A stretch of 16,036 bases of DNA, taken from JAWLFI01 sp041685645 (GTDB taxonomy: Bacteria > Bacteroidota > Bacteroidia > Chitinophagales > Saprospiraceae). Both the position numbers and the translations under genes were made by a program. Position 1 is the first letter of the stretch. The number at the start of each line of letters is the position of its first letter. The notes beneath the pieces were generated by a model. It had not been told where the DNA came from. It worked only from the letters and a program-made list of their open reading frames with translations, and did not search any database. The stretch is taken from assembly GCA_041685645.1 (NCBI GenBank), contig JAWLFI010000043.1, positions 1-16,036 of the forward strand. The letters run 5' to 3'. Positions 7,157 to 14,653 of this stretch are shown piece by piece.

Positions 7157-7699
7157 CTAGTTTTTTCTCTTTATGGTCTCTAATATTTCTATGACTTTGT
7201 ATATTCTATTTCCGTTCAATTTAATGGTTAGGGCTTCTTTGAATGCGCCCTCCTCCTTCATAAATAATTTTGCTCTGTCGAAACCGGTCTTGCTGAAATA
7301 CAACACCATATGGAGATCGTCGTCCAGGCAAAAGTCAATCCTTTGATCTAAGGTCTCATCGTAAATTGGATTTTCCCGTGCAGAGTACTCGACCTCCTCC
7401 GGCAATGGGGTGGGAAGTTCGCGGCCGAAATAAAGGTGACAATCTAAACCACAAGGAAAGTAATAATAGAAATGAATGCCGGATGGGGAGAATTTATCGA
7501 ATTTAGGCTGAAACAGTCCATCCTGATGTAAGCCTCTTCCCGAGTAATTCCGGGGAAACTGAACGACGTAATTCCACTTAAATTCCTCCACGGAATATAC
7601 GGGGTTCAGGCCCATGGTTTGACAGTTGTCTTCCAGGTCTTTTTCCTGACAAGCAATGAATAATACCGTGAGGAAAAGAAATGTAAATAGGGTTTTCAT
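7157..7699 (-). CDS. Small lipoprotein of unknown function
   Basis: I do not recognise this protein. The best start is ATG 7699, which places a lipoprotein signal (MKTLFTFLFLTVLFIAC) at the very N-terminus with the acylated cysteine at residue 17. The longer frame from 7744 adds 15 hydrophilic residues before the signal and is unlikely. The mature protein of about 163 residues is mixed in composition. It has an aromatic patch (GIHFYYYFPCGLDCHLYFG) and ends in a basic helix-like segment (LNGNRIYKVIEILETIKRKN). It lies about 150 bases downstream of the DUF6150 gene on the same strand and may share its transcript. It is probably anchored in a membrane facing the periplasm. Confidence 0.7.
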   Translation of the reverse strand: MKTLFTFLFLTVLFIACQEKDLEDNCQTMGLNPVYSVEEFKWNYVVQFPRNYSGRGLHQDGLFQPKFDKFSPSGIHFYYYFPCGLDCHLYFGRELPTPLPEEVEYSARENPIYDETLDQRIDFCLDDDLHMVLYFSKTGFDRAKLFMKEEGAFKEALTIKLNGNRIYKVIEILETIKRKN

Positions 7700-7849
7700 C
7701 TGAGCTTTTTCAATTAATGAGGTCGGTTTTTGCGGTTTTTTCATTATTCTGCGAGTTTTTCGTCTCTGTCGGCTTACAATTTATTGTTGGACTCGAATCC
7801 GCTCTGCCTTGACGGGCATCTGATGATGGGCCGGCCTGCCATCTCGATA

Positions 7850-8185
7850 TCAATTCATTAGGTGCTTTTTAGTGGCGTCTTTCCAGCCTGCCCGACTGCC
7901 ATAGTCCACAAAATACACCTTGAGATCTGACTGGCTTTTGTAATCGACGAAGTAAATTTTTGTTCTTGCCTGACTGGCATATGTAGTAAAGAACCAATTC
8001 CCCTCGTTTTTCGCTGCCTGACTCGGGTATTTTACTTTGTGAACCAGGAGGTCGGCCTGGCTTTCGTAGTCCACGACAAATACTTTCACATCTGCCTGAC
8101 TCGGATAATCGACCGAAAAGACTTTTTGGGCACTCCCAATGTGGGCAGCCAAGGTCAGTGTTAAGAGGAGGAGGCCGATTTTCAT
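7850..8185 (-). CDS. Secreted tandem-repeat protein, DUF6150 family
   Basis: This is a small exported protein of 111 residues. A clear signal peptide (MKIGLLLLTLTLAAHIGSA) is followed by six copies of a 12-17 residue unit of the form [KV]-aromatic-x-V-D-Y-x-S-Q-A-D: KVFSVDYPSQAD, VKVFVVDYESQAD, LLVHKVKYPSQA, NWFFTTYASQAR, TKIYFVDYKSQSD and LKVYFVDYGSRAGW. The pattern fits DUF6150, a family of short repeat proteins without known function found in Bacteroidota and some Gammaproteobacteria. Alternating hydrophobic residues suggest one beta-strand per repeat. The start at 8185 is fixed by the signal peptide. It lies just downstream of an orphan T9SS sorting-domain fragment and upstream of a small lipoprotein, all on the same strand. 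Confidence 0.85.
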   Translation of the reverse strand: MKIGLLLLTLTLAAHIGSAQKVFSVDYPSQADVKVFVVDYESQADLLVHKVKYPSQAAKNEGNWFFTTYASQARTKIYFVDYKSQSDLKVYFVDYGSRAGWKDATKKHLMN

Positions 8186-8222
8186 TTTTGTATCATTCTG
8201 TGAATTAGACTTTTACTTTAGG

Positions 8223-8330
8223 CTATAGCTTTACAAATCTCAGCGGTTGGATATTAGAATTAACAAGATGTAAATAATACACTCCAGAGGGGATGTCGGA
8301 AATATTTATATTTACCGATCTCGTTTTGAA
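8223..8330 (-). pseudogene. Orphan T9SS type A sorting-domain fragment
   Basis: Translating the - strand up to the TAG at 8225-8223 gives about 35 residues with the hallmarks of the end of a type IX secretion C-terminal domain: NINISDIPSGVYYLHLVNS, then IQPLRFVKL and stop. The conserved parts are the 'I.(D/N).PSG.Y.L.L' strand pair and the closing basic-hydrophobic FVKL. Upstream the frame turns into unrelated sequence (a short hairpin gccc-gta-gggc near 8354-8364) and meets a stop near 8389. No start and no passenger domain are present. It is therefore the remnant tail of a lost or rearranged secreted-protein gene. It ends 37 bases before the DUF6150 start. Confidence 0.7.
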
Positions 8331-8524
8331 CCGAAAAATGCAAGCGTTTTTCGCCCTACGGGCCGAAGCTTTCGCTGTCGATCGTCAACCCACAATTAAA
8401 CAATTGTTATTCAACAATGGTTTGGATATGAGTAGTGACTGACTGCACAGGAAGCCATTACCTATAGACTTTATTAGCGGCTTTATTTCCATATTGTATG
8501 TTGACATATCAACTTTTACAAGTA
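8331..8524. other. Intergenic stretch between sorting-domain fragment and Sua5 gene
   Basis: With 8186-8330 this completes a spacer of about 340 bases. It holds a perfect short inverted repeat (gttga-cata-tcaac, 8501-8514) just after the Sua5 stop, too weak and T-poor on the - strand to be a convincing terminator. Otherwise I see no gene in it. Confidence 0.4.
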
Positions 8525-9481
8525 TTATTTTGTGGCTCTTTCTAATCTATCGTTAATGGATTTACCTAAATCAAAATCTGGAAATCGTTGTGCAACTATC
8601 ATATCCAAATTTAAGTCGTCTAGCACGTGAAGTGCACGGTATAACTTAGAAGCAGCTTCTTTCAAATCTCCAGACTTTGATAAAATTTCAACATGCTTAA
8701 TATTTGAAGCAGTTATGGCTTCTGAAAAGCTTACCAAACCAATTCTTCGATCCTCGTAATTTGTTATAAATTTTTCGATATCGTTTGTGAGGTATGTCTT
8801 AGTTTTGGGTGAGTAATGTTTGGCTAACATGCCTGGAGCATTAGGTGCTTTTTCTTTATTGTTTTTTACGTCAATTATTCCAACGACATTTTCAATTTCT
8901 TCTATGGAGATTGATCCCAGTCTATAGAGTATCGGTTCATTATTTTCAAATCCAATGATGGTAGATTCCAATCCATTCATACAGTCTCCGCCTTCAAGTA
9001 CCATATGTATGGAGTTCTTAAAATAGCTTTCAACATGTAATGCATTCGTTGGACTTATTCTATTAAACGGATTTGCACTCGGCGCAGCTAGTGGAAAGGA
9101 TAACTCTTTTAGCAACTTTAAAGTGACTGGATGATTCGGTATTCTGACAGCTACAGTATCTTTACCGGCTGTTATTAAATCTGGGAAGCTCGGGTTTTTT
9201 TTTAAAATCAAGGTCAACGAACCGGGCCAAAAAGTATTTGCAAGAAGTTGTGCCTTAGCAGGAAATTCGCTTACAATTTCGTCCAATTGTTCAATGGAAT
9301 GAATATGCACAATCAATGGATTGAATAATGGTCTTTGTTTTACTTCAAATATTTTTCGAATGGCCTTCTCACTGTAACTATTCCCCGCTAATCCATAAAC
9401 TGTCTCAGTGGGTATGCCTACTACACCTTCATTTTTTAATATTTCAACTGCCTTACTAATGTTATTTGAAATTATGGTCAT
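8525..9481 (-). CDS. tsaC: L-threonylcarbamoyladenylate synthase, Sua5/YrdC type
   Basis: The enzyme makes threonylcarbamoyl-AMP from threonine, bicarbonate and ATP, the first step of the t6A37 modification of ANN-decoding tRNAs. The YrdC domain (about residues 10-195) shows GIPTETVYGLAG, the KxR motif in KQRPLFNPL (K48, R50), WPGSLTLIL, APSANPFNRISPT (S135, N137) and LESTI. The linker PGMLAKHYSPK (217-227) leads to a C-terminal Sua5 domain (about 228-316), so this is the long two-domain form of 318 residues. ATG 9481 overlaps the dihydroorotase stop in an ATGA of four bases (9478-9481), a sign of translational coupling. Base composition is clearly AT-richer than the isomerase and polysaccharide genes (about 37-42% GC in lines I counted). 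Confidence 0.95.
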   Translation of the reverse strand: MTIISNNISKAVEILKNEGVVGIPTETVYGLAGNSYSEKAIRKIFEVKQRPLFNPLIVHIHSIEQLDEIVSEFPAKAQLLANTFWPGSLTLILKKNPSFPDLITAGKDTVAVRIPNHPVTLKLLKELSFPLAAPSANPFNRISPTNALHVESYFKNSIHMVLEGGDCMNGLESTIIGFENNEPILYRLGSISIEEIENVVGIIDVKNNKEKAPNAPGMLAKHYSPKTKTYLTNDIEKFITNYEDRRIGLVSFSEAITASNIKHVEILSKSGDLKEAASKLYRALHVLDDLNLDMIVAQRFPDFDLGKSINDRLERATK

Positions 9482-10836
9482 AGTTGAAGTGAGTTAGTGG
9501 TAAACGCTATAGGCATTCCAAAGGTGTTTTCGTGAAACAAACCATTATCATAGACTAAATTCCCATTTACAAATGTCTGGCTGATTTTCGTTTGAAATGT
9601 AGTTCCCTCTAATGGCGACCATCCACATTTATACAGAAGATTGTCTTTAGCAACTGTCCATGGGTTATCTATATCTACCAAAGTTAAATCTGCATAATAA
9701 CCTTCTCTGATAAATCCTCTTTTGGTCATACTGTATAGAACGGCTGGGTTGTGACACATTTTTTCAACTATTTTTTCCAATGAAATCAGACCTCGTTTAT
9801 AAAACTCTAACATACAATTAAGCGTGTGTTGCACCATTGGTGCTCCCGACATAGATTTAAAATAGGGTTGTTGCTTTTCTTCCAAAGTATGTGGAGCATG
9901 GTCGGTAGTTATAATGTCAATTCTGTCATCGAGCAATGCCTTTAATAAACCTTCTTTATCCTGTTCCGTCTTTATGGCTGGGTTCCACTTAATAAGCATT
10001 CCAAGGCGGTCGTAGTCTTTATCTGAAAACCATAAATGGTGTACCGAAACCTCAGTAGTTATTCTTTTCTGGTGTAAAGGAATGTCATTCTGAAAAAGAT
10101 GTGTTTCTGCTTCTGTTGTTAGGTGTAGAATATGGAAGCGGGCGTTGTGCTTTTTTGCTAATTCAATTGCACGTTTGGTGGCCTCAAAACAGCCTTCAGC
10201 ACTTCGTATAATAGGATGAAACTTTGCTGGAATATCCTCTCCGTATTTTTCTCTAAAAGCCTGTTCATTGGCTTCTACAATTTCTTCTTTCTCTGAATGA
10301 ATAGCAATAATTGATTTGCAGTTAGCGAAAAGTTTTTCCATTGTATCTGGGCTATCAGCTAAGAGGTTTCCTTTTTTGGTGAAATATAAGCCGTCATCAG
10401 AAACACCAATAAATTGGCTAGTATCCATCTTGATTACATTATCAATATTATCTCCATTGACCCCAAGGAAGAATGAGTAGTTCGCAAGAGATTTTTTGGA
10501 AGCGATTTCATATTTTTCTCTTAGGCTCTCTACAGTCAAAATATTTGGAACTGTATTTGGCATATCAATAAAAGAAGTCACACCGCCTGCTATAGCAGCT
10601 TTGCTTTCGGTATATAAATCGCCTTTATGTGTAAGTCCTGGATCCCTAAAATGAACTTGTCCGTCAATAATTCCTGGAAATAGGTGTTTGCCTGTGCCGT
10701 TAATTACTTTGTAAGTTGGTTCAATCTTGATGTTTCCAATTTGATGAATAAGTCCATCCACTAAAAGTACATCGGCTTTACACAATGTTCCCTCATTGAC
10801 AATAGTGGAATTCATAATTAAAATACCCTGATTCAT
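9478..10836 (-). CDS. pyrC: Dihydroorotase (Bacteroidota-type class I)
   Basis: This amidohydrolase cyclises N-carbamoyl-aspartate to dihydroorotate in pyrimidine synthesis. Visible motifs are FPGIIDGQVHFRDPGLTHK (Q60, H62, R64), IDMPNTVPN, IAIHSEKEE, RFHILHLTTEAE and TTDHAPHTLEEK (D312, H313, H316), then SGAPMVQHTL. The first histidine of the usual HxH metal pair is glutamine here; from memory this Q is typical of the Bacteroidota subfamily, so the enzyme need not be dead. Length (452) is normal. The start at 10836 gives the short strand that opens these enzymes (ILIMNSTIVNEG). ATG 10815 is a less likely alternative. It is the first gene of an overlapping AT-rich pair with the Sua5 gene. The tight pairing with a tRNA-modification enzyme has no obvious metabolic reason. 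Confidence 0.94.
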   Translation of the reverse strand: MNQGILIMNSTIVNEGTLCKADVLLVDGLIHQIGNIKIEPTYKVINGTGKHLFPGIIDGQVHFRDPGLTHKGDLYTESKAAIAGGVTSFIDMPNTVPNILTVESLREKYEIASKKSLANYSFFLGVNGDNIDNVIKMDTSQFIGVSDDGLYFTKKGNLLADSPDTMEKLFANCKSIIAIHSEKEEIVEANEQAFREKYGEDIPAKFHPIIRSAEGCFEATKRAIELAKKHNARFHILHLTTEAETHLFQNDIPLHQKRITTEVSVHHLWFSDKDYDRLGMLIKWNPAIKTEQDKEGLLKALLDDRIDIITTDHAPHTLEEKQQPYFKSMSGAPMVQHTLNCMLEFYKRGLISLEKIVEKMCHNPAVLYSMTKRGFIREGYYADLTLVDIDNPWTVAKDNLLYKCGWSPLEGTTFQTKISQTFVNGNLVYDNGLFHENTFGMPIAFTTNSLQL

Positions 10837-11220
10837 TGTTCATTTTTCTGTTACTGATGTCTGTTTGTTTACACTGCCGCGATCTCCTACCTATATCCTC
10901 TCCTAAGATAAGGAATTTTTGCCCATCTCGTAAATCAGGCGCACCTTTGAGTGCGATTCACCTTTTGCTTATTCCTTTTTAAAGCATCAGCAGGAGAAAG
11001 TCAACGGTTTGCGGAATACCCCCTCGGTCTTTTGTTAGCCTATAGCCCACTGTCGTTCACACTTCCACACAACTTGAAAGATCGAGAGGTGTAGGAAAAT
11101 TTTTATATAATAATGCTAAAAATTAAGGCGATCTCCGAAGGCTATGCATAATTCCGTAGATGGAACACCTTGAAGTGTCATGAAGACGCCAACTAATAAT
11201 GGAGAAACCTACAAAAAGTA
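10837..11220. other. Intergenic stretch upstream of dihydroorotase
   Basis: About 384 bases without a supportable gene. Stops are frequent in all frames that I read. A short stem (cgcac-ctttga-gtgcg, 10940-10955) and a small acac/gtgt stem near 11166 are the only structures I noticed. The promoter of the dihydroorotase-Sua5 pair should lie in the right-hand part of 10837-10950, but no clear box is visible. The far end is the 3' side of the SIMPL gene, with no clear terminator. Confidence 0.4.
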
Positions 11221-11931
11221 CTAGCCTTCCAATTGAAAATCAATGGTAGAAACAACCCGGACGGTTTTCACTTGGGGAGTGTTCTCGTCCCGGTCGCTGA
11301 TCGAAAACAAGCCCTGTCGGGCTTCTCTGATGCCACCCACTTCTGAGTCGGAGTCCCTAGCAAATTTTTCTGCTACTTCTCTTGCATTTTGGGTGGACTC
11401 CTCAATCATGGAAGGCTTGATATCATTTAAGCCGGTGAAGATGTATTCAATGGGGCGCCATTGATTCTTAGAGCCGAGCAGTATACCATTGGACATCAGT
11501 TCCAAAGAAGCGGACAATGCGTTTTGCAGTTTTTGAATATCGTCGGTACGCACCGTAAACTCCGACTTTGCTAAATATCGAAAGTCGGCATTGCGGTTGT
11601 TTGAATTGTATGGATCCGCCTGAAGGTCATTTATATTCACACTCCCCCTGGTCAGCTCTTCATCATCAAACCCCTGCTTGCGAAAAAATTGTATGACCGC
11701 CTCGTTTTGATCTTCGATTTTACTTTTCAAGGTTCGCAAGTCACTATCCGTAAGTGTGATATGGAAGGGCCAAACGGCTAAGTCGGCATCGACTTCGCGC
11801 TCAGAAAGCCCTTTCACCTGAACAAAGCGATCGTATTTTTTACCCGTTTTATGCATGTTGCCAATAAAAAATCCCGCAATAATGATGGCAGCGGAAAGCA
11901 GCAATATATGAAATCCCGTAATTTTTTGCAT
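11221..11931 (-). CDS. SIMPL-domain (DUF541, YggE-like) membrane-anchored protein
   Basis: This 236-residue protein has one N-terminal membrane helix or uncleaved signal (about residues 8-25, HILLLSAAIIIAGFFIGN). A SIMPL domain fills the rest, opening with FVQVKGLSEREVDADLAVWP, the usual V.GL.ERE..AD...W signature. It closes with VKTVRVVSTIDFQLEG. It is expected to face the periplasm. SIMPL proteins are linked to stress tolerance and envelope functions, but no biochemical activity is established. It appears to be a single-gene unit, with non-coding DNA on both sides. The start at 11931 keeps the whole membrane helix. Confidence 0.9.
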   Translation of the reverse strand: MQKITGFHILLLSAAIIIAGFFIGNMHKTGKKYDRFVQVKGLSEREVDADLAVWPFHITLTDSDLRTLKSKIEDQNEAVIQFFRKQGFDDEELTRGSVNINDLQADPYNSNNRNADFRYLAKSEFTVRTDDIQKLQNALSASLELMSNGILLGSKNQWRPIEYIFTGLNDIKPSMIEESTQNAREVAEKFARDSDSEVGGIREARQGLFSISDRDENTPQVKTVRVVSTIDFQLEG

Positions 11932-11945
11932 GTGTATTTATTTAA

Positions 11946-11952
11946 CCTCCTT
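11946..11952 (-). promoter_or_regulatory. Shine-Dalgarno-like aaggagg before the SIMPL gene
   Basis: On the - strand aaggagg lies 14 bases before ATG 11931. Strong Shine-Dalgarno sequences are unusual in Bacteroidota and the spacing is longer than ideal, so its use is uncertain. Farther upstream on the - strand, tatattta (near 11980) partly resembles the TAnnTTTG promoter box. Confidence 0.35.
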
Positions 11953-12000
11953 CAGCAATGACAATCCACTCACAGTAAATATACGAAGTATTTTGCTAAT

Positions 12001-12260
12001 CACACTCTCTACTCGTCATTCGTAATAGCTGTGGGGTGCCTCCGGAAACTGTTTTTTGATGCGAAGGTGAAAAAATATGTGCGTAATCAAGGCGAGACGA
12101 TGGAGGAATATCCTAAAAATTCTGCAGGATCATTCCGAGCTAACTCCGCATCAAAATATCCGCCAAGGCCCTTTCCCCTTCGAATATGCGCAGTTTTTCC
12201 CTTTCGCGGAAGCGCTGTGGAAGGGTGCCGCCGAGCGATCGGTGGCAGTCGTCGAAATCA
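12001..12260. other. Intergenic stretch with mutually overlapping open frames, origin unclear
   Basis: This GC-mixed stretch between the SIMPL and isomerase genes has open frames on both strands, none with a recognisable product. A + strand frame from 12077 gives 63 residues, including PFPFEYAQFFPFAEALWKGAAERS in two parts. The - strand gives REREKLRIFEGERALADIL followed by two stops. The mutual overlap and lack of any motif argue against a live gene. It may be a decayed gene or part of a larger dispersed repeat with 12261-12466. Confidence 0.35.
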
Positions 12261-12466
12261 GCACGTAATCGTGCGGATGAGAGGACCGAGTGAAGCGGCC
12301 GGAGTCCCGAGGATCGCCCCCGGCGAGCTCGAGGACAGAGGCCGAAAACTGAACGAGCCCTGAAACATAGCGGCACCGCCCGATGGCAGCACAAGTGGAA
12401 CTGCACGTAGCGCATCTATACGGCGATGTAGTGTCTTCGATCGCAAAGCAGGGCGGTGCGCCGCCC
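12261..12466 (+). repeat. Modular palindromic repeat, copy B
   Basis: Modules in order: hairpin gcacg-taat-cgtgc (12261-12274); linker aggaccgagtgaagc (12282-12296), which is identical to the reverse complement of 14795-14809; a near-palindrome (12306-12333), 25 of 28 bases identical to 14759-14786; the linker gagccctgaaacatagcg (12355-12372); and an outer stem gcaccgccc (12373-12381) pairing with gggcggtgc (12451-12459) over a 69-base loop. It ends in gggcgg-tgcg-ccgccc (12451-12466). It lies just past the 3' end of the isomerase gene. Confidence 0.75.
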
Positions 12467-12494
12467 AAATAATCAAAAAAAACTAACAGCTCAA

Positions 12495-13769
12495 TTACTT
12501 ACCAAGAAGGGAAAACATGTGCTGCTTATACGACTCTACGCCGGGCTGGTCAAAGGGATTGACACCCAGGATATAGCCACTCAAAGCGCAGGCGTATTGG
12601 AAAAAATAGAAGGCATATCCGAGGTGATAGGCATCCCAGCCCCCCCACTCCAATCGAGCCACGGGAACAGCTCCCAAGCGATGGGCAGCGGCGGTACCGA
12701 CATAGGCTTTTTCATTGACTGCGTGCATGTGTGGCCAGTTCTCGAGATAATCCAGACCGTCCGCTACTCCATCTGCTGCCGGCAAAGGCTCTGAAAAAGG
12801 CGGGGATTGAATAAATAGATGCGTCTCCATGATGTGACGCTCGCCCTCCTGAATGTACTGCCCCAGAGCGTGCAAATCTGTAGTGAATCCGCTAGAAACC
12901 GGAAAAATACCCAAACCTTCTTTGCCTTCTGATTCTCCAAACAGTTGCTGCCACCAGCCGCCAAAACTCGCCAATCCCGGCTCGTAATGCGCTAAAATTT
13001 CGATTTTCTTCCCTTGCTGATACCGGGATTGCCGCCACATGGCATATTGAGCGGCCATGCCTCCATCTTTTTGCAGGGTCTCGCGCGCCGCCTCAGCGCC
13101 CTGTACCACGCGATCTATATCGATACCCGCAGCGGCCATGGCCAAAAAACCGACGGGGCTCATAACGGAGTAGCGCCCACCGATATCGGCGGGAACCGAG
13201 AAGGTTTGATACCCGCGCTCATCAGCCAATTTCCGCAATACGCTGGGGCCACTATCCGTGGTGATGAATATCTGGTCCTCGGGACAACCCGAGAGGAGGC
13301 CGGAGGCTCGCCAGGCGCGGAAATATCGGAACGCCAGAGCCGGCTCCAGAGTGGTGCCTGATTTGGAGATCACATTGATGCTAAAGCGCTTACCGCGCAA
13401 TCGCTCGCGCAGGGCCAGCAGATCTGCCATGGATAAATGATGGCCGGCATACATCACCTCTACCCCTCGCTTTTCAGCAGGCAGCAGGGGCTGAAGGGCA
13501 TCGATGGCAGCGCGGGCGCCGAGGTAGGATCCCCCCACGCCAATTACAACGAGGATTTCTGCGTGATCGCGAATGGATGCGGCCGCAGATTGTATTTCAT
13601 TCCAGGCATGAGCATTGACCGCTCGGGGCCCCTTGACCCATCCCGTCCACTCACTGCCTTTCCCACTTGCTGCCTGTAGGTCGCGATGTGCTTTTGCCGC
13701 TTTGTCCTCCAGGCTGCCGTCCCAGCGGTCCTGTTCGTCAAAATGAAACTCCATCCCTTTCATGCCCAT
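12495..13769 (-). CDS. pgi: Glucose-6-phosphate isomerase
   Basis: This cytoplasmic enzyme interconverts glucose 6-phosphate and fructose 6-phosphate in glycolysis and gluconeogenesis, and so also supplies sugar-nucleotide synthesis. Family motifs are VVIGVGGSYLGARA (SIS fold, phosphate contact), VISKSGTTLEPA, GGRYSVMSPVG, the catalytic glutamate in FGESEGKEGLG, the histidine in NEKAYVG/TAAAHRLG context, and NPFDQPGVESYK with the catalytic lysine near the C-terminus. At 424 residues it belongs to the short bacterial type and is slightly below the usual 440-450. The start at 13769 is the first of three near methionines (residues 1, 3 and 6). It is divergent from the dehydrogenase gene, with only 68 bases between the proposed starts. 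GC content is higher than in the pyrC/Sua5 pair. Confidence 0.96.
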   Translation of the reverse strand: MGMKGMEFHFDEQDRWDGSLEDKAAKAHRDLQAASGKGSEWTGWVKGPRAVNAHAWNEIQSAAASIRDHAEILVVIGVGGSYLGARAAIDALQPLLPAEKRGVEVMYAGHHLSMADLLALRERLRGKRFSINVISKSGTTLEPALAFRYFRAWRASGLLSGCPEDQIFITTDSGPSVLRKLADERGYQTFSVPADIGGRYSVMSPVGFLAMAAAGIDIDRVVQGAEAARETLQKDGGMAAQYAMWRQSRYQQGKKIEILAHYEPGLASFGGWWQQLFGESEGKEGLGIFPVSSGFTTDLHALGQYIQEGERHIMETHLFIQSPPFSEPLPAADGVADGLDYLENWPHMHAVNEKAYVGTAAAHRLGAVPVARLEWGGWDAYHLGYAFYFFQYACALSGYILGVNPFDQPGVESYKQHMFSLLGK

Positions 13770-13837
13770 TATTTTATCAATGAAAGGACCAATTTACTAA
13801 GAAAATGGTACCTTTTCCACTCATTAAATTTAGATCG

Positions 13838-14653
13838 ATGGATTTTTCAAACAAAACCGTATTTATCAGCGGTGCCAGCCGGGGCATCGGAAAGGCGATC
13901 GGCCTGCGCCTCGCAGGTGCCGGGGCCAATATTATCGTGACCGGCAAAACGGATGAGCCCCATCCCAAACTCGAAGGAACCATACATTCAGCAGCTGAAG
14001 AAATGGAGGCCGCCGGCGGACAAGCTCTGGCTACCGTCATGGATATTCGCTCCGAGGAGCAGGTCAAAAGCGCAGTAGATGCCGCAGTGGAGCGATTTGG
14101 CGGGATTGACATCTTGATCAATAATGCCAGTGCAATTTTTCTCGCCGACACCGAAAACACGCCCATGAAGCGATTCGATCTCATGATGCAGGTCAATGTC
14201 CGGGGCACGCTCCTCCTCACCCAGCAGTGTCTTCCGCACCTCCGCCAGTCCGATCACGCGCACATTCTCACTCTTTCTCCACCGCATCCCCTGGACGATA
14301 AATGGCTGGGCCGATTCCTACCCTACACCCTCAGCAAGTACGGCATGAGTTTGTGCACGGTGGGTTGGGCCCTCGAATTTGAAGGCGAGATTGGCGTCAA
14401 TAGCCTGTGGCCGGTCACCACCATCGCCACGGCCGCCATCAAAAACATCGTCGGTGGAGCAGAAATGATGCAGAAAAGTCGCAAACCCGAAATTTTGGCC
14501 GATGCGAGTTATGAAATTTTGAGTCGCACACCCGCTAATTGCAATGGAAACTTTTTTACAGATGAAGAGGTGTTAAAAGAGGCGGGAATCAGCGATTTTT
14601 CCGACTATGCGGTCGATCCCGATGCAGATCTCATGCCCGATTTGTTTTTATAA
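13838..14653 (+). CDS. Short-chain dehydrogenase/reductase, HSDL2-like
   Basis: This is an NAD(P)-dependent oxidoreductase of the classical SDR fold. The cofactor loop is SGASRGIG (residues 11-18). ILINNAS gives the structural Asn near residue 97. The catalytic set is S147 with Y163 and K167 (YTLSK). Motifs TDEPHPKLEGTI, NVRGT, SKYGMSLC, SLWPVT and CNGNFFTDEEVL match the HSDL2-like subfamily, whose substrate is not firmly known (lipid or fatty-acyl metabolism is proposed for the human protein). ATG 13838 is preferred because it places the first Rossmann strand right after MDFSNK as in relatives. The ATG at 13805 adds 11 residues of no family likeness. Length is 271 residues. The promoter must lie in the 68 bases shared with the isomerase gene. 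Confidence 0.92.
   Translation: MDFSNKTVFISGASRGIGKAIGLRLAGAGANIIVTGKTDEPHPKLEGTIHSAAEEMEAAGGQALATVMDIRSEEQVKSAVDAAVERFGGIDILINNASAIFLADTENTPMKRFDLMMQVNVRGTLLLTQQCLPHLRQSDHAHILTLSPPHPLDDKWLGRFLPYTLSKYGMSLCTVGWALEFEGEIGVNSLWPVTTIATAAIKNIVGGAEMMQKSRKPEILADASYEILSRTPANCNGNFFTDEEVLKEAGISDFSDYAVDPDADLMPDLFL

Noticed and set aside
6725..7160. Several open frames spanning the N run
   Set aside because: They read through undetermined bases and through the duplicated 99-base contig ends, and share no protein likeness.
7700..7744. Upstream ATG giving 15 extra residues to the small lipoprotein
   Set aside because: It would bury the lipoprotein signal peptide behind a hydrophilic leader.
12451..12466. 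Hairpin gggcgg-tgcg-ccgccc as terminator of the isomerase gene
   Set aside because: On the - strand the T-run lies before the hairpin, and no Ts follow it.
12140..12476. Overlapping - strand frames of 72-105 codons downstream of the isomerase gene
   Set aside because: They run through hairpin repeat copy B, overlap one another and have low-complexity Arg/Ser/Pro-rich products without motifs.
13805..13837. Upstream ATG giving 11 extra residues to the short-chain dehydrogenase
   Set aside because: The added residues do not match the family, and ATG 13838 gives the normal N-terminus just before the Rossmann strand.
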